Shown here: one piece after another, positions 25,525 through 34,039 of the stretch
How the letters are laid out: each line of letters begins with the position of its first letter
Numbering within the stretch: position 1 is the first letter of the stretch
Assembly (NCBI GenBank): GCA_963743275.1
Contig: CAVUPB010000008.1
Coordinates: 930,001 to 994,000, forward strand
Source: JALYLC01 sp963743275
GTDB lineage: Bacteria > Actinomycetota > Thermoleophilia > Gaiellales > JALYLC01
Direction of reading: 5' to 3'
Length of the DNA: 64,000 bases
The notes under the pieces: model-generated
The model's input: only the letters and a program-made list of their open reading frames with translations
Database searches by the model: none
Told to the model about the DNA's origin: nothing
Made by a program: the position numbers and the translations under genes

Positions 25525-27592
25525 ATGCCCTCTCTCCGCCTCCTGCCGCTCGCGGCAGCCATGTTCTTCGTCCTCGCGAGTGCGTCTCCCGCGCACGCCG
25601 GCCAGTACACGCTCGCCTACGACTTCGCGTCCGACCTCTCCGGCTGGAGCGGCTACGTCGAGCCGGGCTACCTGCTCTGCGGGCCCGGCGCGACGGCCGG
25701 CTGCCCCGACGTCTCCACGAACCGGATCATGGCGCGCGCCGGGGGCGCGCAGGCGATCTGGTCGCAGGGGCGCTGGGAGTGGACGGCGCCGCCCGGCACG
25801 CTCATCGTCGGCGGTTCGCTCGCGTACCGCACGCGCATGCGGCACGCGCAGTTCTTCGCCCGCGTGAAGATGCGCGCCGACGGCGTCACCTGGGATGCCG
25901 CGCCGGCGCTCGTGAGCGAGCAGCAGACCACGGCGCTCACCGATCACGTCATCGCGCTGGCAGGCGGCTTCCGCCAGATCGGCGTCGCGCTGTATGCGCA
26001 TCCCGGCGCCGCCGGCCTCGTCACCGACCCGTGGGACGACTACGTCACGCTCGTCCGGCTGGTCGTCACCGTCGAGGACGCGCAGCAGCCGGCTCTCGCC
26101 TGGGTCGACGGCGGCGGGCTGCTCGACGGTGCCTGGCATCGCGGCGACGTCTGCGCGACGCTCGGGCTCGGCGACCACGAATCGGGCGCGGGTGCGGTCT
26201 GGCTGGTCAGCGGCAACGTCTCGGCGGCCTGGAACGCGGCGCCCACCGGCTCGCAGTACCAGCCAGCCGCCCCATATGCGCAGCCGGGCCTGTGCCTGAG
26301 CGCCGCGGCGCTCGGCGATGGCATCCACGCGGGCGCGGTCGGCGGCGCCGACGCGAGCGGGGGACAGGCGACACCGCTGCCCTTCACGGTGCGGATCGAC
26401 ACGACCGCGCCCTCGGGAGCCGTGCTCGCGCCGTCAGCCGTGGCGGCCGAGGCGCGGCCGCCCGTGGAGCTGGCCGTGAGCGACGCCACGAGCGGAGTCG
26501 CGGCCGTCGCCGCGACCATCGACGGCGCGCCGCTGCCGCTCGCTCTCGCGGGCGGGAGCGCGACCGGGCGGCCCGCTGCCGCGCTGGCCTTCGGCGGTCA
26601 CACGCTGGCATGGTCGGTCGCCGATGCGGCGGGCAATCGCGGCGAGGGCAGCATGCGCTTCGATGTGGCCGATACGAAGCCGCCGGCGTTCGGGGCGCCG
26701 CAGCCGCCGAACGGGGCGGCGCTCGCTGCGGACGAGATCCTGAGCGTGACCGTCGCGGTCGGCGACGACGGCTCGGGCGTGGATCCGGCCGCGACCGCGC
26801 TGACCCTCGACGGCGCGCCCCTCGACCACGTCTGGCAGGTCGACGGCATCGTCCATGGCGTCGCTGGCGCGCGCCTTGCGGCCGGCGTGCACCACCTCGT
26901 CCTGAAGGTCGCCGACCGCGCGGGCAACGCAGGCCGCCTGGCCTGGGACGTGACCGTCGCGTCGGGAGCGGCCGCGCCCGCCGGCAGCGCGCCGGCGGGC
27001 GGCAGTGCCGTCGCGGGCGGCACGGCGGGTGCCGCACCGGGCCTGCCTGCGCGGGTCGCGCGCACGCGCGCCTCGGCGGTGCGCGCCGTACGGGCGCGCG
27101 TCGGCGCGGTGCGGCCGCGCGTCGTGATCGTGCACCTGCGCGCGAGCGCGCGCTTCCGCTTCGTGCTGCGGCTGCGCTGCGGCGCGACCGTGCGGACGCT
27201 GCGCGCACGCGCGAGCGCCCGCGGCATCGCCATCGTGCGGGTGGCGTGCGCGGGCGCTGCGACGGTGCGGATGGCGACTCCGCCGGCGCGGCTGCTCGTC
27301 CGTATCGCGCCGCGACGGCTACCACTCCGGCTCGTCGCTGCGATCCGAGCGGCGGTCTGCGCCGACGGTGGCTCAGGTCAGTGGCCGCCTGGCCGAGCTC
27401 CACGGCCGCGTGGTCGAGCTCGAGGCGCTCACGGTGCGCGGCTGGCGGCGCGTGGGCCGTGTTCGCGCCGACGCCTCCGGGCGCTTCGCGACCTCGTTCG
27501 CGATCGCGCACGCCGGCCAGTTCGCCGTGCGCGCCCGGGTGCCCGCCATGGCAGGCAGCCCGAGCGCGCCCTCCGTGCTGACGATGCGCTGA
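25525..27592 (+). pseudogene. Large secreted beta-sandwich protein, frameshifted near the 3' end
   Basis: The ATG at 25525 gives a signal peptide (LLPLAAAMFFVLASASPAHA) and about 590 residues in one frame. They include Ig-like repeats with the DxTxPSGAVLAPSAV pattern and a VADRAGNAGR segment. Near 27295-27305 the reading switches by one base: the following frame (RRDGYHSGSSLR to SVLTMR, stop at 27592) carries a sensible C-terminal domain (GRVVELEALTVRGWRRVGRVRAD), while the original frame becomes Arg/Pro-rich. Probably a cell-surface or secreted protein broken by a single indel, or an error. Confidence 0.7.
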
Positions 27593-27614
27593 GCCGCCCG
27601 CGCCGGCCCGCGGT

Positions 27615-29000
27615 CTACGGCGCGCCGTTGGCGGGGCCCGGCGTGTCGGCGTGCGGCGAGCCGGCCGGTGCGGACGCGGCGGCCGGCGCCGGCGGGGCGC
27701 TCGCAGGCGCGTCGGTGGCGGTCGCAGCCTGAGCCCCGCCGTTGCCCGTGGGGGCGGCCGGCCCGGCGGAGGCCGGCGTTGCGGGCGCGGCCGGGTTCGG
27801 CGCGCCGCCTGCCGCGGCCTTCGCGGTACCGGGCGCCGCCGAGGCGTGCGCGACTCCGTTTGCGGAACCTCCCGCGGCGCCTGCCGGCGGACCGGGGCGC
27901 TCCGCGGCCGTGGCCGCGCGCGACCGTGCGGGCGAAGCGCGCCGGGCGCTCGCGGAGCGCGAGCCCTGGGCGGGCCTGGTGTTCTTGCGCCGGCGCGCCG
28001 CGCCGCCCGCGCGGCTGTCCCGCGTTACGGTGCCCGGCGCGGCTCCGGCGGGCGTGGCGGCGGTGGGAGGAGTGCCGGCAACCGCGTCCGCAGAGGCCGG
28101 CGCCGGGGTGGGCTTCGGAGATCCGCCCGCGGCTGCGGGCCGAACGGTCGCGCGGGCCGGCGCGAGTGCCGCGGGCGGCCGCGTGTGGCGCGCGACGAGC
28201 GGGAAGGTGACGACCGGCGCGCCACCGTGGAGCGCCCGCATGCTGGCCGGCGACGCGGGAGCGGTCACGGGCGCCGCAGCCACGGCCGGCACGGGGGGCT
28301 CCGTCGCGTGCTCCGTCGCCGCGAGCACGCCCGCGCCGCCGGCGCCTGCCACGAGTATGACCGGGACGGCGATCTTCGCGGCGGCGCCCGGCGCGCCTGC
28401 GAGCCGCCCGGCGTGGGCAACGCGGCGCAGCAGCGCCAGCGGCGTGACCGCGAGCGCCGAGAGCGCGTGCGTGATTCCGCCGTGGCGGCGCTTGATGGTC
28501 GCGCGGGCGCGTTGCAGGGTCGCGGTCACCACGCTCGTCGTCATGCCGAGCTCGGCGCCGATCTCCTCGTAGCTGAGCCCGCGGAACTCCCGGAGGTAGA
28601 TCGCCGCTCTCTGCGCCGGCGGCAGGAGCGCCATCGCCGCGCAGATCTGCCGCGCCTCCTGGGCCGTCTCGGCAACCTGCTCGAGCGGCGCGCTCTGTGC
28701 CGGGGTGGCTTCGATCAACCCGTCCCCCGTGACGAGGCGCAGCTCGCGGCGGCGGCGCGCGTCGATCCACAGGTTCCGCGCCACCGTCGAGAGCCAGGCT
28801 CGCCACTCGTTCGGATGCCGTGCGGCAGGCGCGCTCACATATGCGCGCAGGAGGGCCGTCGCGGCGATCTCCTCGGCATCTTCCCGCGAGGCTCCGAGGC
28901 TGCGCGCATACCGCTCGAGCGGTATGCGCTGGGTGCGAACGAGATCGTCGAACGCGACCTCGGACAGCACAGATCGGTGCTGCGACCGGGAGGCTTCCAT
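27615..29000 (-). CDS. ECF sigma factor with transmembrane/Pro-Ala C-terminal extension
   Basis: A 461-aa protein. Residues ~12-170 are a sigma-70 family ECF factor: region 2 (DDLVRTQRIPLERYARSLGA, EWRAWLSTVARNLWIDARRRREL) and region 4 (ALLPPAQRAAIYLREFRGLSYEEIGAELG). A single hydrophobic stretch (AAKIAVPVILVAGAGGAGVLAA, ~210-232) follows, then about 230 residues rich in Pro, Ala and Gly. This suggests a membrane-tethered sigma factor with an external tail, so activation might need release by proteolysis. ATG 29000 has TACGGT 9 nt upstream. The divergent tad-like genes are plausible targets. Confidence 0.8.
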   Translation of the reverse strand: MEASRSQHRSVLSEVAFDDLVRTQRIPLERYARSLGASREDAEEIAATALLRAYVSAPAARHPNEWRAWLSTVARNLWIDARRRRELRLVTGDGLIEATPAQSAPLEQVAETAQEARQICAAMALLPPAQRAAIYLREFRGLSYEEIGAELGMTTSVVTATLQRARATIKRRHGGITHALSALAVTPLALLRRVAHAGRLAGAPGAAAKIAVPVILVAGAGGAGVLAATEHATEPPVPAVAAAPVTAPASPASMRALHGGAPVVTFPLVARHTRPPAALAPARATVRPAAAGGSPKPTPAPASADAVAGTPPTAATPAGAAPGTVTRDSRAGGAARRRKNTRPAQGSRSASARRASPARSRAATAAERPGPPAGAAGGSANGVAHASAAPGTAKAAAGGAPNPAAPATPASAGPAAPTGNGGAQAATATDAPASAPPAPAAASAPAGSPHADTPGPANGAP

Positions 29001-29148
29001 CCTCGGCTCACCGTAGGCGCCTCCGTCCACCCGGCACGCCCCTTTCCGGGTCATTCGCGGGGCGCGACGCCGTGAGCTGTCGACCCCCGGGCCGTCGAGA
29101 CACTCCAAAGGGGCATGTGACGATCTCGCCGGACTCGTCTTCCTGTCG

Positions 29149-29589
29149 ATGGGACGTTTTCCCCCGGAAGGCGCGCGAAGCCGGCGGGCACGCGAGGAGC
29201 GCGGCCAGTCGGCCGTGGAGTTCGCGCTGGTGTTGCCGGTGCTCGCACTCGTCGTCTTCGGCTGCCTCAAGCTCGGGATGGCGTTCTTCACCTACGAGCA
29301 GGTGGCGTCGGCCGCCAACGCCGGTGCGCGCGCGGCAGCCGTCAATCACGGCGCCGATCCGACGAGCGCTGCGCGCGCGGCGGCGAGGTCGCTTGCGCCG
29401 ACGGCCGACCTCACCGACTCGCAGATCGCCGTGACGTACGTCTCCACGGCCGCACCGGCCGGTCCGACGTGGTCGTATCCGGGGACCGTCACCGTGACGG
29501 TCACGTATCCGCTCACGTTCAGCATCCTGGGCCAGCTTCCGCAGGTGTTCAACCTGAGCGCAACCTCGACGAAGCGCCTGGAACGATGA
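29149..29589 (+). CDS. TadE-like pseudopilin/pilus assembly protein
   Basis: A 146-aa protein with the TadE signature ERGQSAVEFALVLPVLALVVFGCLKLG: a short N-terminus, a hydrophobic helix beginning after the SAVEFA motif, then an extracytoplasmic domain. TadE-like proteins are minor pseudopilins of Flp/Tad systems. The ATG at 29149 opens the frame, but a start closer to the motif is possible. Its stop overlaps the next start (ATGA). No tadA/B/C or flp gene lies in the window. Confidence 0.85.
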   Translation: MGRFPPEGARSRRAREERGQSAVEFALVLPVLALVVFGCLKLGMAFFTYEQVASAANAGARAAAVNHGADPTSAARAAARSLAPTADLTDSQIAVTYVSTAAPAGPTWSYPGTVTVTVTYPLTFSILGQLPQVFNLSATSTKRLER

Positions 29590-29999
29590 GGCGCGGCCGT
29601 CGACGCGTCGAGCGAGGCCAGGCTGCGGCCGAGCTGGCGCTGTTCCTGCCCGTTCTGCTGGTCATCCTCTACACGGTCATGCAGTTCGGCCAGGTGTACC
29701 TGCAGTATCAGGAAGTCAGCGCGGCGACCAGCGAGGGAGCACGGCGCGCCACGATGATGGCCGGCGTGGCCGAGCCCGGACGCACGTCCACCATCGTGGC
29801 GACGGTGCGGGGCGGCACCTCGGTGGGGACGAGCGCGGCCTTCGACGGCAACGGCCTGTCGGTCTCGGTGGCGAGTACGTGGACGCCGGGCAGTCCCGTG
29901 ACCGTCACCTCGAAGTACCCCGCGAGCGTGAGCGTTCTCGGCGTGACGCTGTTCTCCGGAGACCTCACGACGAAGCGAACGGCCAGGGTGCTCGATTGA
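29586..29999 (+). CDS. TadE-like protein (second copy)
   Basis: A 137-aa paralogue: VERGQAAAELALFLPVLLVILYTVMQFGQVYLQYQEV, the same layout as the preceding gene. It is coupled to both neighbours by stop/start overlaps. Confidence 0.85.
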   Translation: MRRGRRRVERGQAAAELALFLPVLLVILYTVMQFGQVYLQYQEVSAATSEGARRATMMAGVAEPGRTSTIVATVRGGTSVGTSAAFDGNGLSVSVASTWTPGSPVTVTSKYPASVSVLGVTLFSGDLTTKRTARVLD

Positions 30000-31084
30000 T
30001 GAACCGACTTCACGCGCTCGGGCGCCGCGAGGAGGGCCAGGCGCTCGTCCTCTGCGTCCTCGTGCTCGCCGCCCTGCTGGGAATCGCCAGCCTGGTGGTC
30101 GACGGTGGCAATGCCCTGCTCCAGCGCCGCAACCAGCAGGGCGTCGCCGACGCGGCCGCGCTGGCGGCGGTCAAGGACCTGCCGGGGAATACGCTCACGG
30201 CCGACGCCACGGCCCGCAGCTACGCGACGACGCAGAACAGCGCCGACGGATCCGTCGTCGACCAGGTGGTGGTCACGGGCACGAGCACGAGCACGTGCGA
30301 CGGCGGGCTCGGCTCGACGACGCTCGCTCCCGCGAGCGTGTGCGTCGTGGTTCACTCCGATACGACGGGCGCCTTCAGCAGGCTCCTCGGCATCGAGCTG
30401 TTCAGGGCAAGGGCCAGAGCCATCGCGAAGCTGTCGCAGGTCACCGGGCTCGGCGGCTGGCTGCCGTTCGGGGTGCGTCAGGGGGCCTTCGTCGACGACC
30501 CGCCGACGCAGCTCACCATCACGCCGAGCGACCAGTCGCACAACGTCGGCGGCGCCATCAACACCCCGGCAGGGACCGACTGCAAGTTCTACGGAGGCGA
30601 CGGGATATCCGACGTGATCAGGTCGGCCGACTTCGGCGGCGTCGACGCCTGCCCGATAACGATCGGCCAGACCATCGAAACCCAGACGGGCGTCACCACC
30701 GGCAACATCACCAACAAGGGGTTCGACGCTCGGATCGGGAGCAACACCGACTCGTTCTCGGACGTCTTCGGACAGTCGCCGGATGGAAGCTACTACGTCA
30801 AGAAGGCGGACTCGCCGCGACTGGCCGTCATCCCCGTCGCCGCCGACTCCAGTGGCAACTGGCCGCTCACGGGCGGCGCCACGATGACGATGGTCGGCTA
30901 CGTGCTCGTCTACATCGGAGACACCACCAAGCCTCCGAACTACCCGCCCTACTCGGGCAGCGGCAGCAAGCTGACGATCTACATGACACCCGTCAATGCG
31001 CCGTTGCCCGACTCCTGGGGAGCGATTCTCGGCGACTACTCCCCGTCCAACCCGAGCCCGGTCGTCTATCAGCTGGTGTCGTAG
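29999..31084 (+). CDS. TadG-like Flp pilus-associated protein
   Basis: A 361-aa protein beginning with REEGQALVLCVLVLAALLGIASLVVDGGNALLQRRNQQGVADAAALAA, the TadG/RcpC-like N-terminal helix plus the conserved VVDGG and QGVADAAALA segments. The rest is exported and rich in Ser, Thr, Asp and Gly. It likely works in assembly or anchoring of Tad pili with the two upstream TadE-like genes. Confidence 0.85.
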   Translation: MNRLHALGRREEGQALVLCVLVLAALLGIASLVVDGGNALLQRRNQQGVADAAALAAVKDLPGNTLTADATARSYATTQNSADGSVVDQVVVTGTSTSTCDGGLGSTTLAPASVCVVVHSDTTGAFSRLLGIELFRARARAIAKLSQVTGLGGWLPFGVRQGAFVDDPPTQLTITPSDQSHNVGGAINTPAGTDCKFYGGDGISDVIRSADFGGVDACPITIGQTIETQTGVTTGNITNKGFDARIGSNTDSFSDVFGQSPDGSYYVKKADSPRLAVIPVAADSSGNWPLTGGATMTMVGYVLVYIGDTTKPPNYPPYSGSGSKLTIYMTPVNAPLPDSWGAILGDYSPSNPSPVVYQLVS

Positions 31085-31144
31085 GCACCGACGGCGGGCG
31101 GGGTGAATTTCCAGCGGACACACAGCACGCGAAAGGACAATCTG

Positions 31145-31855
31145 ATGGGCACGAAATCCGGACTCACGGCCGTGATGGTCACATTGACGTCGCTGGCCAT
31201 CACGGTCGCTGCGGGCGCCGCGACGGCACCTGCCTACGGCGCGACGTGCAATGCGGCGTGGAGCGGCAAGCGCGGTACGCACGACTATCGCGTCTTCAAG
31301 AAGGCGTGCGTGGCGGCGGCGGTCTCGGCCACGCAGGCCGCGCACAGCGCGGGCGACAACGACGACGCCGCTGCCGATGCCTCGCGTGCGGTCGTGGCCT
31401 GCAAGGCGCAGTTCCCGCCGCCGCGCACCAGCAAGGCGCTGCGCGCGTCCTACCGCGCGTGCGTGAGCGCGGGCGTGGCCGCCCAGAAGGCCTACGGCGG
31501 CCGCCCGCTCAGCGCAAGCCTCGCCGGCGTCCAGGGCGACAGCACGACCGACCCCGACGGCTCCGGCAGCGCGACGTTCACGCTCAACCAGGGCCACGGA
31601 CAGATCTGCTACGACGTCACCTGGAGCGGCCTCGGCGTCGTCAGCGGCCTGCACATCCACGCCGCCGCCGACAACACCATCGTCGTACCGCTCGACGCCG
31701 ACACCGTGCTCACCGACGGCAACGCCAAGGGCTGCGTGAGCAGCATCGCCAAGAAGCTCATGCAGGCGATCCGCCAGCACCCCGAGCAGTACTACGTGAA
31801 CGTCCACACCGACGAATACCCCGCAGGCGCCATCCGCGGCGCACTGCACGCCTAG
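31145..31855 (+). CDS. Secreted CHRD-domain protein
   Basis: A 236-aa protein with a signal peptide (ends near PAYGA), a Cys/Ala-rich helical segment (~30-115) and a C-terminal CHRD (chordin-like) beta domain (FTLNQGHGQICYDVTWSGLGVVSGLHIHAA ... VNVHTDEYPAGAIRGAL). Bacterial CHRD proteins are secreted and of unknown function. The start ATG 31145 follows an AAAGGA ribosome site. Confidence 0.88.
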   Translation: MGTKSGLTAVMVTLTSLAITVAAGAATAPAYGATCNAAWSGKRGTHDYRVFKKACVAAAVSATQAAHSAGDNDDAAADASRAVVACKAQFPPPRTSKALRASYRACVSAGVAAQKAYGGRPLSASLAGVQGDSTTDPDGSGSATFTLNQGHGQICYDVTWSGLGVVSGLHIHAAADNTIVVPLDADTVLTDGNAKGCVSSIAKKLMQAIRQHPEQYYVNVHTDEYPAGAIRGALHA

Positions 31856-31870
31856 TCGTCGTCCGCCGGA

Positions 31871-31897
31871 GCGGGCGGGTCGCCATGACCCGCCCGC
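31871..31897. terminator. Bidirectional stem-loop terminator
   Basis: Perfect stem GCGGGCGGGTC/GACCCGCCCGC with a 5-nt loop, between the converging CHRD and MFS genes. The lack of a T-tract is usual in such GC-rich genomes. Confidence 0.75.
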
Positions 31898-31906
31898 GGT
31901 TCCGGC

Positions 31907-33358
31907 TCACGGTCCGCTCAACTCGGGCACGAGCGCGGTGAGCGCCGGTGCGGTCGTCTCCTCGCTCTCGGCGCGCTGCGGCCGGCGACCGGGCACCGCC
32001 AGCGCCAGCAGCGCGCCGGCCGCGAGCACCCCCGCGCCGATCCAGACGGCCGGAACGAGCCCGTCGACGAAGCCCTGGCCGCTCAGGGTGTTGCCCTGGC
32101 GCGAGAAGACGCTCGCCAGCACCGCCACGCCGAGCGCGCCGCCGACCTCGCGGATCGCGTTGTTGGCGCCGCTCGCCTTGCCCTCCTCGCTGCGGCGGAC
32201 GCTCGAGAGGATCATGTTGGAGACGGGGGCGAAGACGAGCGCCATGCCGACGCCGGCGACCGCGAACGGTGCGATCAGGCTGCTGTAGGCCACCGTCGGC
32301 GAGGAAACGCTCGCGAGCCAGCCGAGCGCGATCGCCTGCAGGGCGAGCCCCGTCGCCATCAGCGGGCGGCTGCCGATGCGGTCGGAGTACGCGCCGGCGA
32401 GCGGTGCGATGAACATCGGCATGAGCGTCCAGGGGAGCGTGCGCACGCCGGCGTCGAAGGCCGAGTAGCCCTGCACCGTCTGCAGGAACTGCGCGAGCAG
32501 GAAGATCGAGCCGAAGATCCCGAAGTTCATGATCAGCGAGACGCCGTTGGTGGCGCTGAACGCGCGCGAGCGGAAGAGGTGGAGCGGCAGCATCGGAGCC
32601 GGCGCGCGGCGCTCCCAGGCGACGAACGCGCCCAGGAGGGCGACGCCGAGGCCGAGCGCGGCGACGATCTCGGGCGACGTCCAGCCCTGATCGTTGCCGC
32701 GCACGATGCCCCAGACGAGGGCGAAGAGACCCGTGCTGGCGAGCGCGAGGCCGCGCGCGTCGATCGCGCCGTCGTCGCCGTGGCTCTCGTCGAGCACGCG
32801 GTAGGCGAGCGGTGCGAGCACGACGCCGATCGGCACGTTGAGGAAGAAGATCCACTGCCACGAGAGCCCGTCGACGACGGCGCCGCCGACCACTGGCCCG
32901 AGCGCGACGGCGAGGCCGCTCAGACCCGACCAGATGCCGATCGCGAGCCCGCGCCGCGATGCGGGGAACGCCGCCGAGAGCAGCGTCAGGCTGAGCGGCA
33001 TCACGAGCGCCGCACCGAGGCCCTGCGTGCTGCGCGCCGCGATCAGCATGCCGCTCGAGGGTGCGAGCGCCGCCCACAGGGAGCCCGCCGTGAAGACCGC
33101 GAGACCGGAGGCGAAGACGCGCCGGCGCCCGAAGCGATCCCCGAGCGATGCGCCGGTCAGGAGCAGCGCGGCGAACGTCAGCGTGTAGGCGTTGACGAAC
33201 CAGCCGAGCTGCGAGATCGATGCGCCCAGATCGGCGCGGATGCTCGGCAGGGCGTTCGTGACGACGAGGTTGTCGAGCGTCACCATGAAGACGGCGGCGC
33301 CGGTGATGGTCAGTGCGAGCGCCTGGCGGCGCCGATCGGATGCGGGTTCTGCGGACAC
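31907..33358 (-). CDS. MFS drug efflux transporter (DHA2/EmrB-QacA type)
   Basis: A 483-aa, 14-helix major facilitator: motif A in LGDRFGRRRVFASGL, motif C-like GPVVGGAVVDGLSWQWIFFLNVPIG (typical of DHA2). Probably a proton-driven multidrug exporter. The GTG start has AAGGAG upstream. It is divergent from a TetR gene, with an operator in the shared promoter, the usual repressor-pump pair. Confidence 0.92.
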   Translation of the reverse strand: MSAEPASDRRRQALALTITGAAVFMVTLDNLVVTNALPSIRADLGASISQLGWFVNAYTLTFAALLLTGASLGDRFGRRRVFASGLAVFTAGSLWAALAPSSGMLIAARSTQGLGAALVMPLSLTLLSAAFPASRRGLAIGIWSGLSGLAVALGPVVGGAVVDGLSWQWIFFLNVPIGVVLAPLAYRVLDESHGDDGAIDARGLALASTGLFALVWGIVRGNDQGWTSPEIVAALGLGVALLGAFVAWERRAPAPMLPLHLFRSRAFSATNGVSLIMNFGIFGSIFLLAQFLQTVQGYSAFDAGVRTLPWTLMPMFIAPLAGAYSDRIGSRPLMATGLALQAIALGWLASVSSPTVAYSSLIAPFAVAGVGMALVFAPVSNMILSSVRRSEEGKASGANNAIREVGGALGVAVLASVFSRQGNTLSGQGFVDGLVPAVWIGAGVLAAGALLALAVPGRRPQRAESEETTAPALTALVPELSGP

Positions 33359-33380
33359 GGCCCACTCCTTATTATTGGTT

Positions 33381-33431
33381 GATTACTACCTTGCGGGAGC
33401 GGATAGTAGTAATCGACTGATACCATGTCAA
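33381..33431. promoter_or_regulatory. Promoter and TetR operator between MFS pump and tetR
   Basis: On the minus strand TTGACA (33426-33431) and TACTAT (33403-33408) are separated by 17 nt, a strong promoter for the pump. The inverted repeat GATTACTAC (33381-33389) and GTAGTAATC (33406-33414) overlaps the -10 and the start region. On the plus strand TACCAT (33421-33426) could serve tetR. Binding by the adjacent TetR would block both. Confidence 0.7.
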
Positions 33432-33433
33432 GG

Positions 33434-33988
33434 ATGGATGCGAAGCCGGCCCGGCACACGGCAGACGAGCGGCGCGCGGAGATCACCGCTGCGGCCGCGA
33501 TCGAGTTCGCACGCCGAGGCCTGGAGGGCGCGACGACCGATCGCATCGCCGAGCGCGCCGGCGTGTCCCAGCCGTATGTCGTGCGCCTCTTCGGCACCAA
33601 GAAGGCACTCTTCCTCGCCGTCGCGAACCGCGCCTTCGAGCGCATCGCCGCGGCCTTCCGCGAGTCCGCCGTCGGCGCGACGCCCGACGAGCGCCTCACG
33701 AGCATGGGCATGGCCTACGTCGCGCTGCTCGCCGACCGCGACCAGCTCGCGCTGCAGCTGCAGCTCTACGCGGCGGCCCACGACCCCGAGATCCGCGCGT
33801 GCGTGGCGACGCGGTTCGCGCAGCTGCACGAGCTCTGCGCGGAGCTTTCGGGCGCGAGCCCGGAGCGCCTGCGCGCGTTCATCGCGCAGGGCATGCTCTG
33901 CAACGTGGCCGCCGCGCTCGACATCCCGGAGATCGCCTCGGACGACAACTGGGCGCGCGAGCGGCTCGCCGCGGCGCCTGCCCCGTAG
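33434..33988 (+). CDS. TetR-family repressor of the divergent MFS pump
   Basis: A 184-aa regulator with an N-terminal HTH (RRAEITAAAAIEFARRGLEGATTDRIAERAGVSQPYVVRLFGTKKALF) and a helical ligand domain. ATG 33434 is preferred to ATG 33425 because TACCAT lies 7 nt upstream of it and overlaps the earlier ATG. It probably represses the MFS gene and itself through the inverted repeat in the 75-bp gap. Confidence 0.9.
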   Translation: MDAKPARHTADERRAEITAAAAIEFARRGLEGATTDRIAERAGVSQPYVVRLFGTKKALFLAVANRAFERIAAAFRESAVGATPDERLTSMGMAYVALLADRDQLALQLQLYAAAHDPEIRACVATRFAQLHELCAELSGASPERLRAFIAQGMLCNVAAALDIPEIASDDNWARERLAAAPAP

Positions 33989-34027
33989 CCCGGAGCCGGG
34001 GGGAGCGGGCGCGGGCAGGCCCGTTGC

Positions 34028-34039
34028 TATCGTCGGGAG
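34028..34039 (+). promoter_or_regulatory. Leaderless-type -10 box of the helicase gene
   Basis: TATCGT at 34028-34033 lies 6 nt before the GTG at 34040. Confidence 0.45.
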
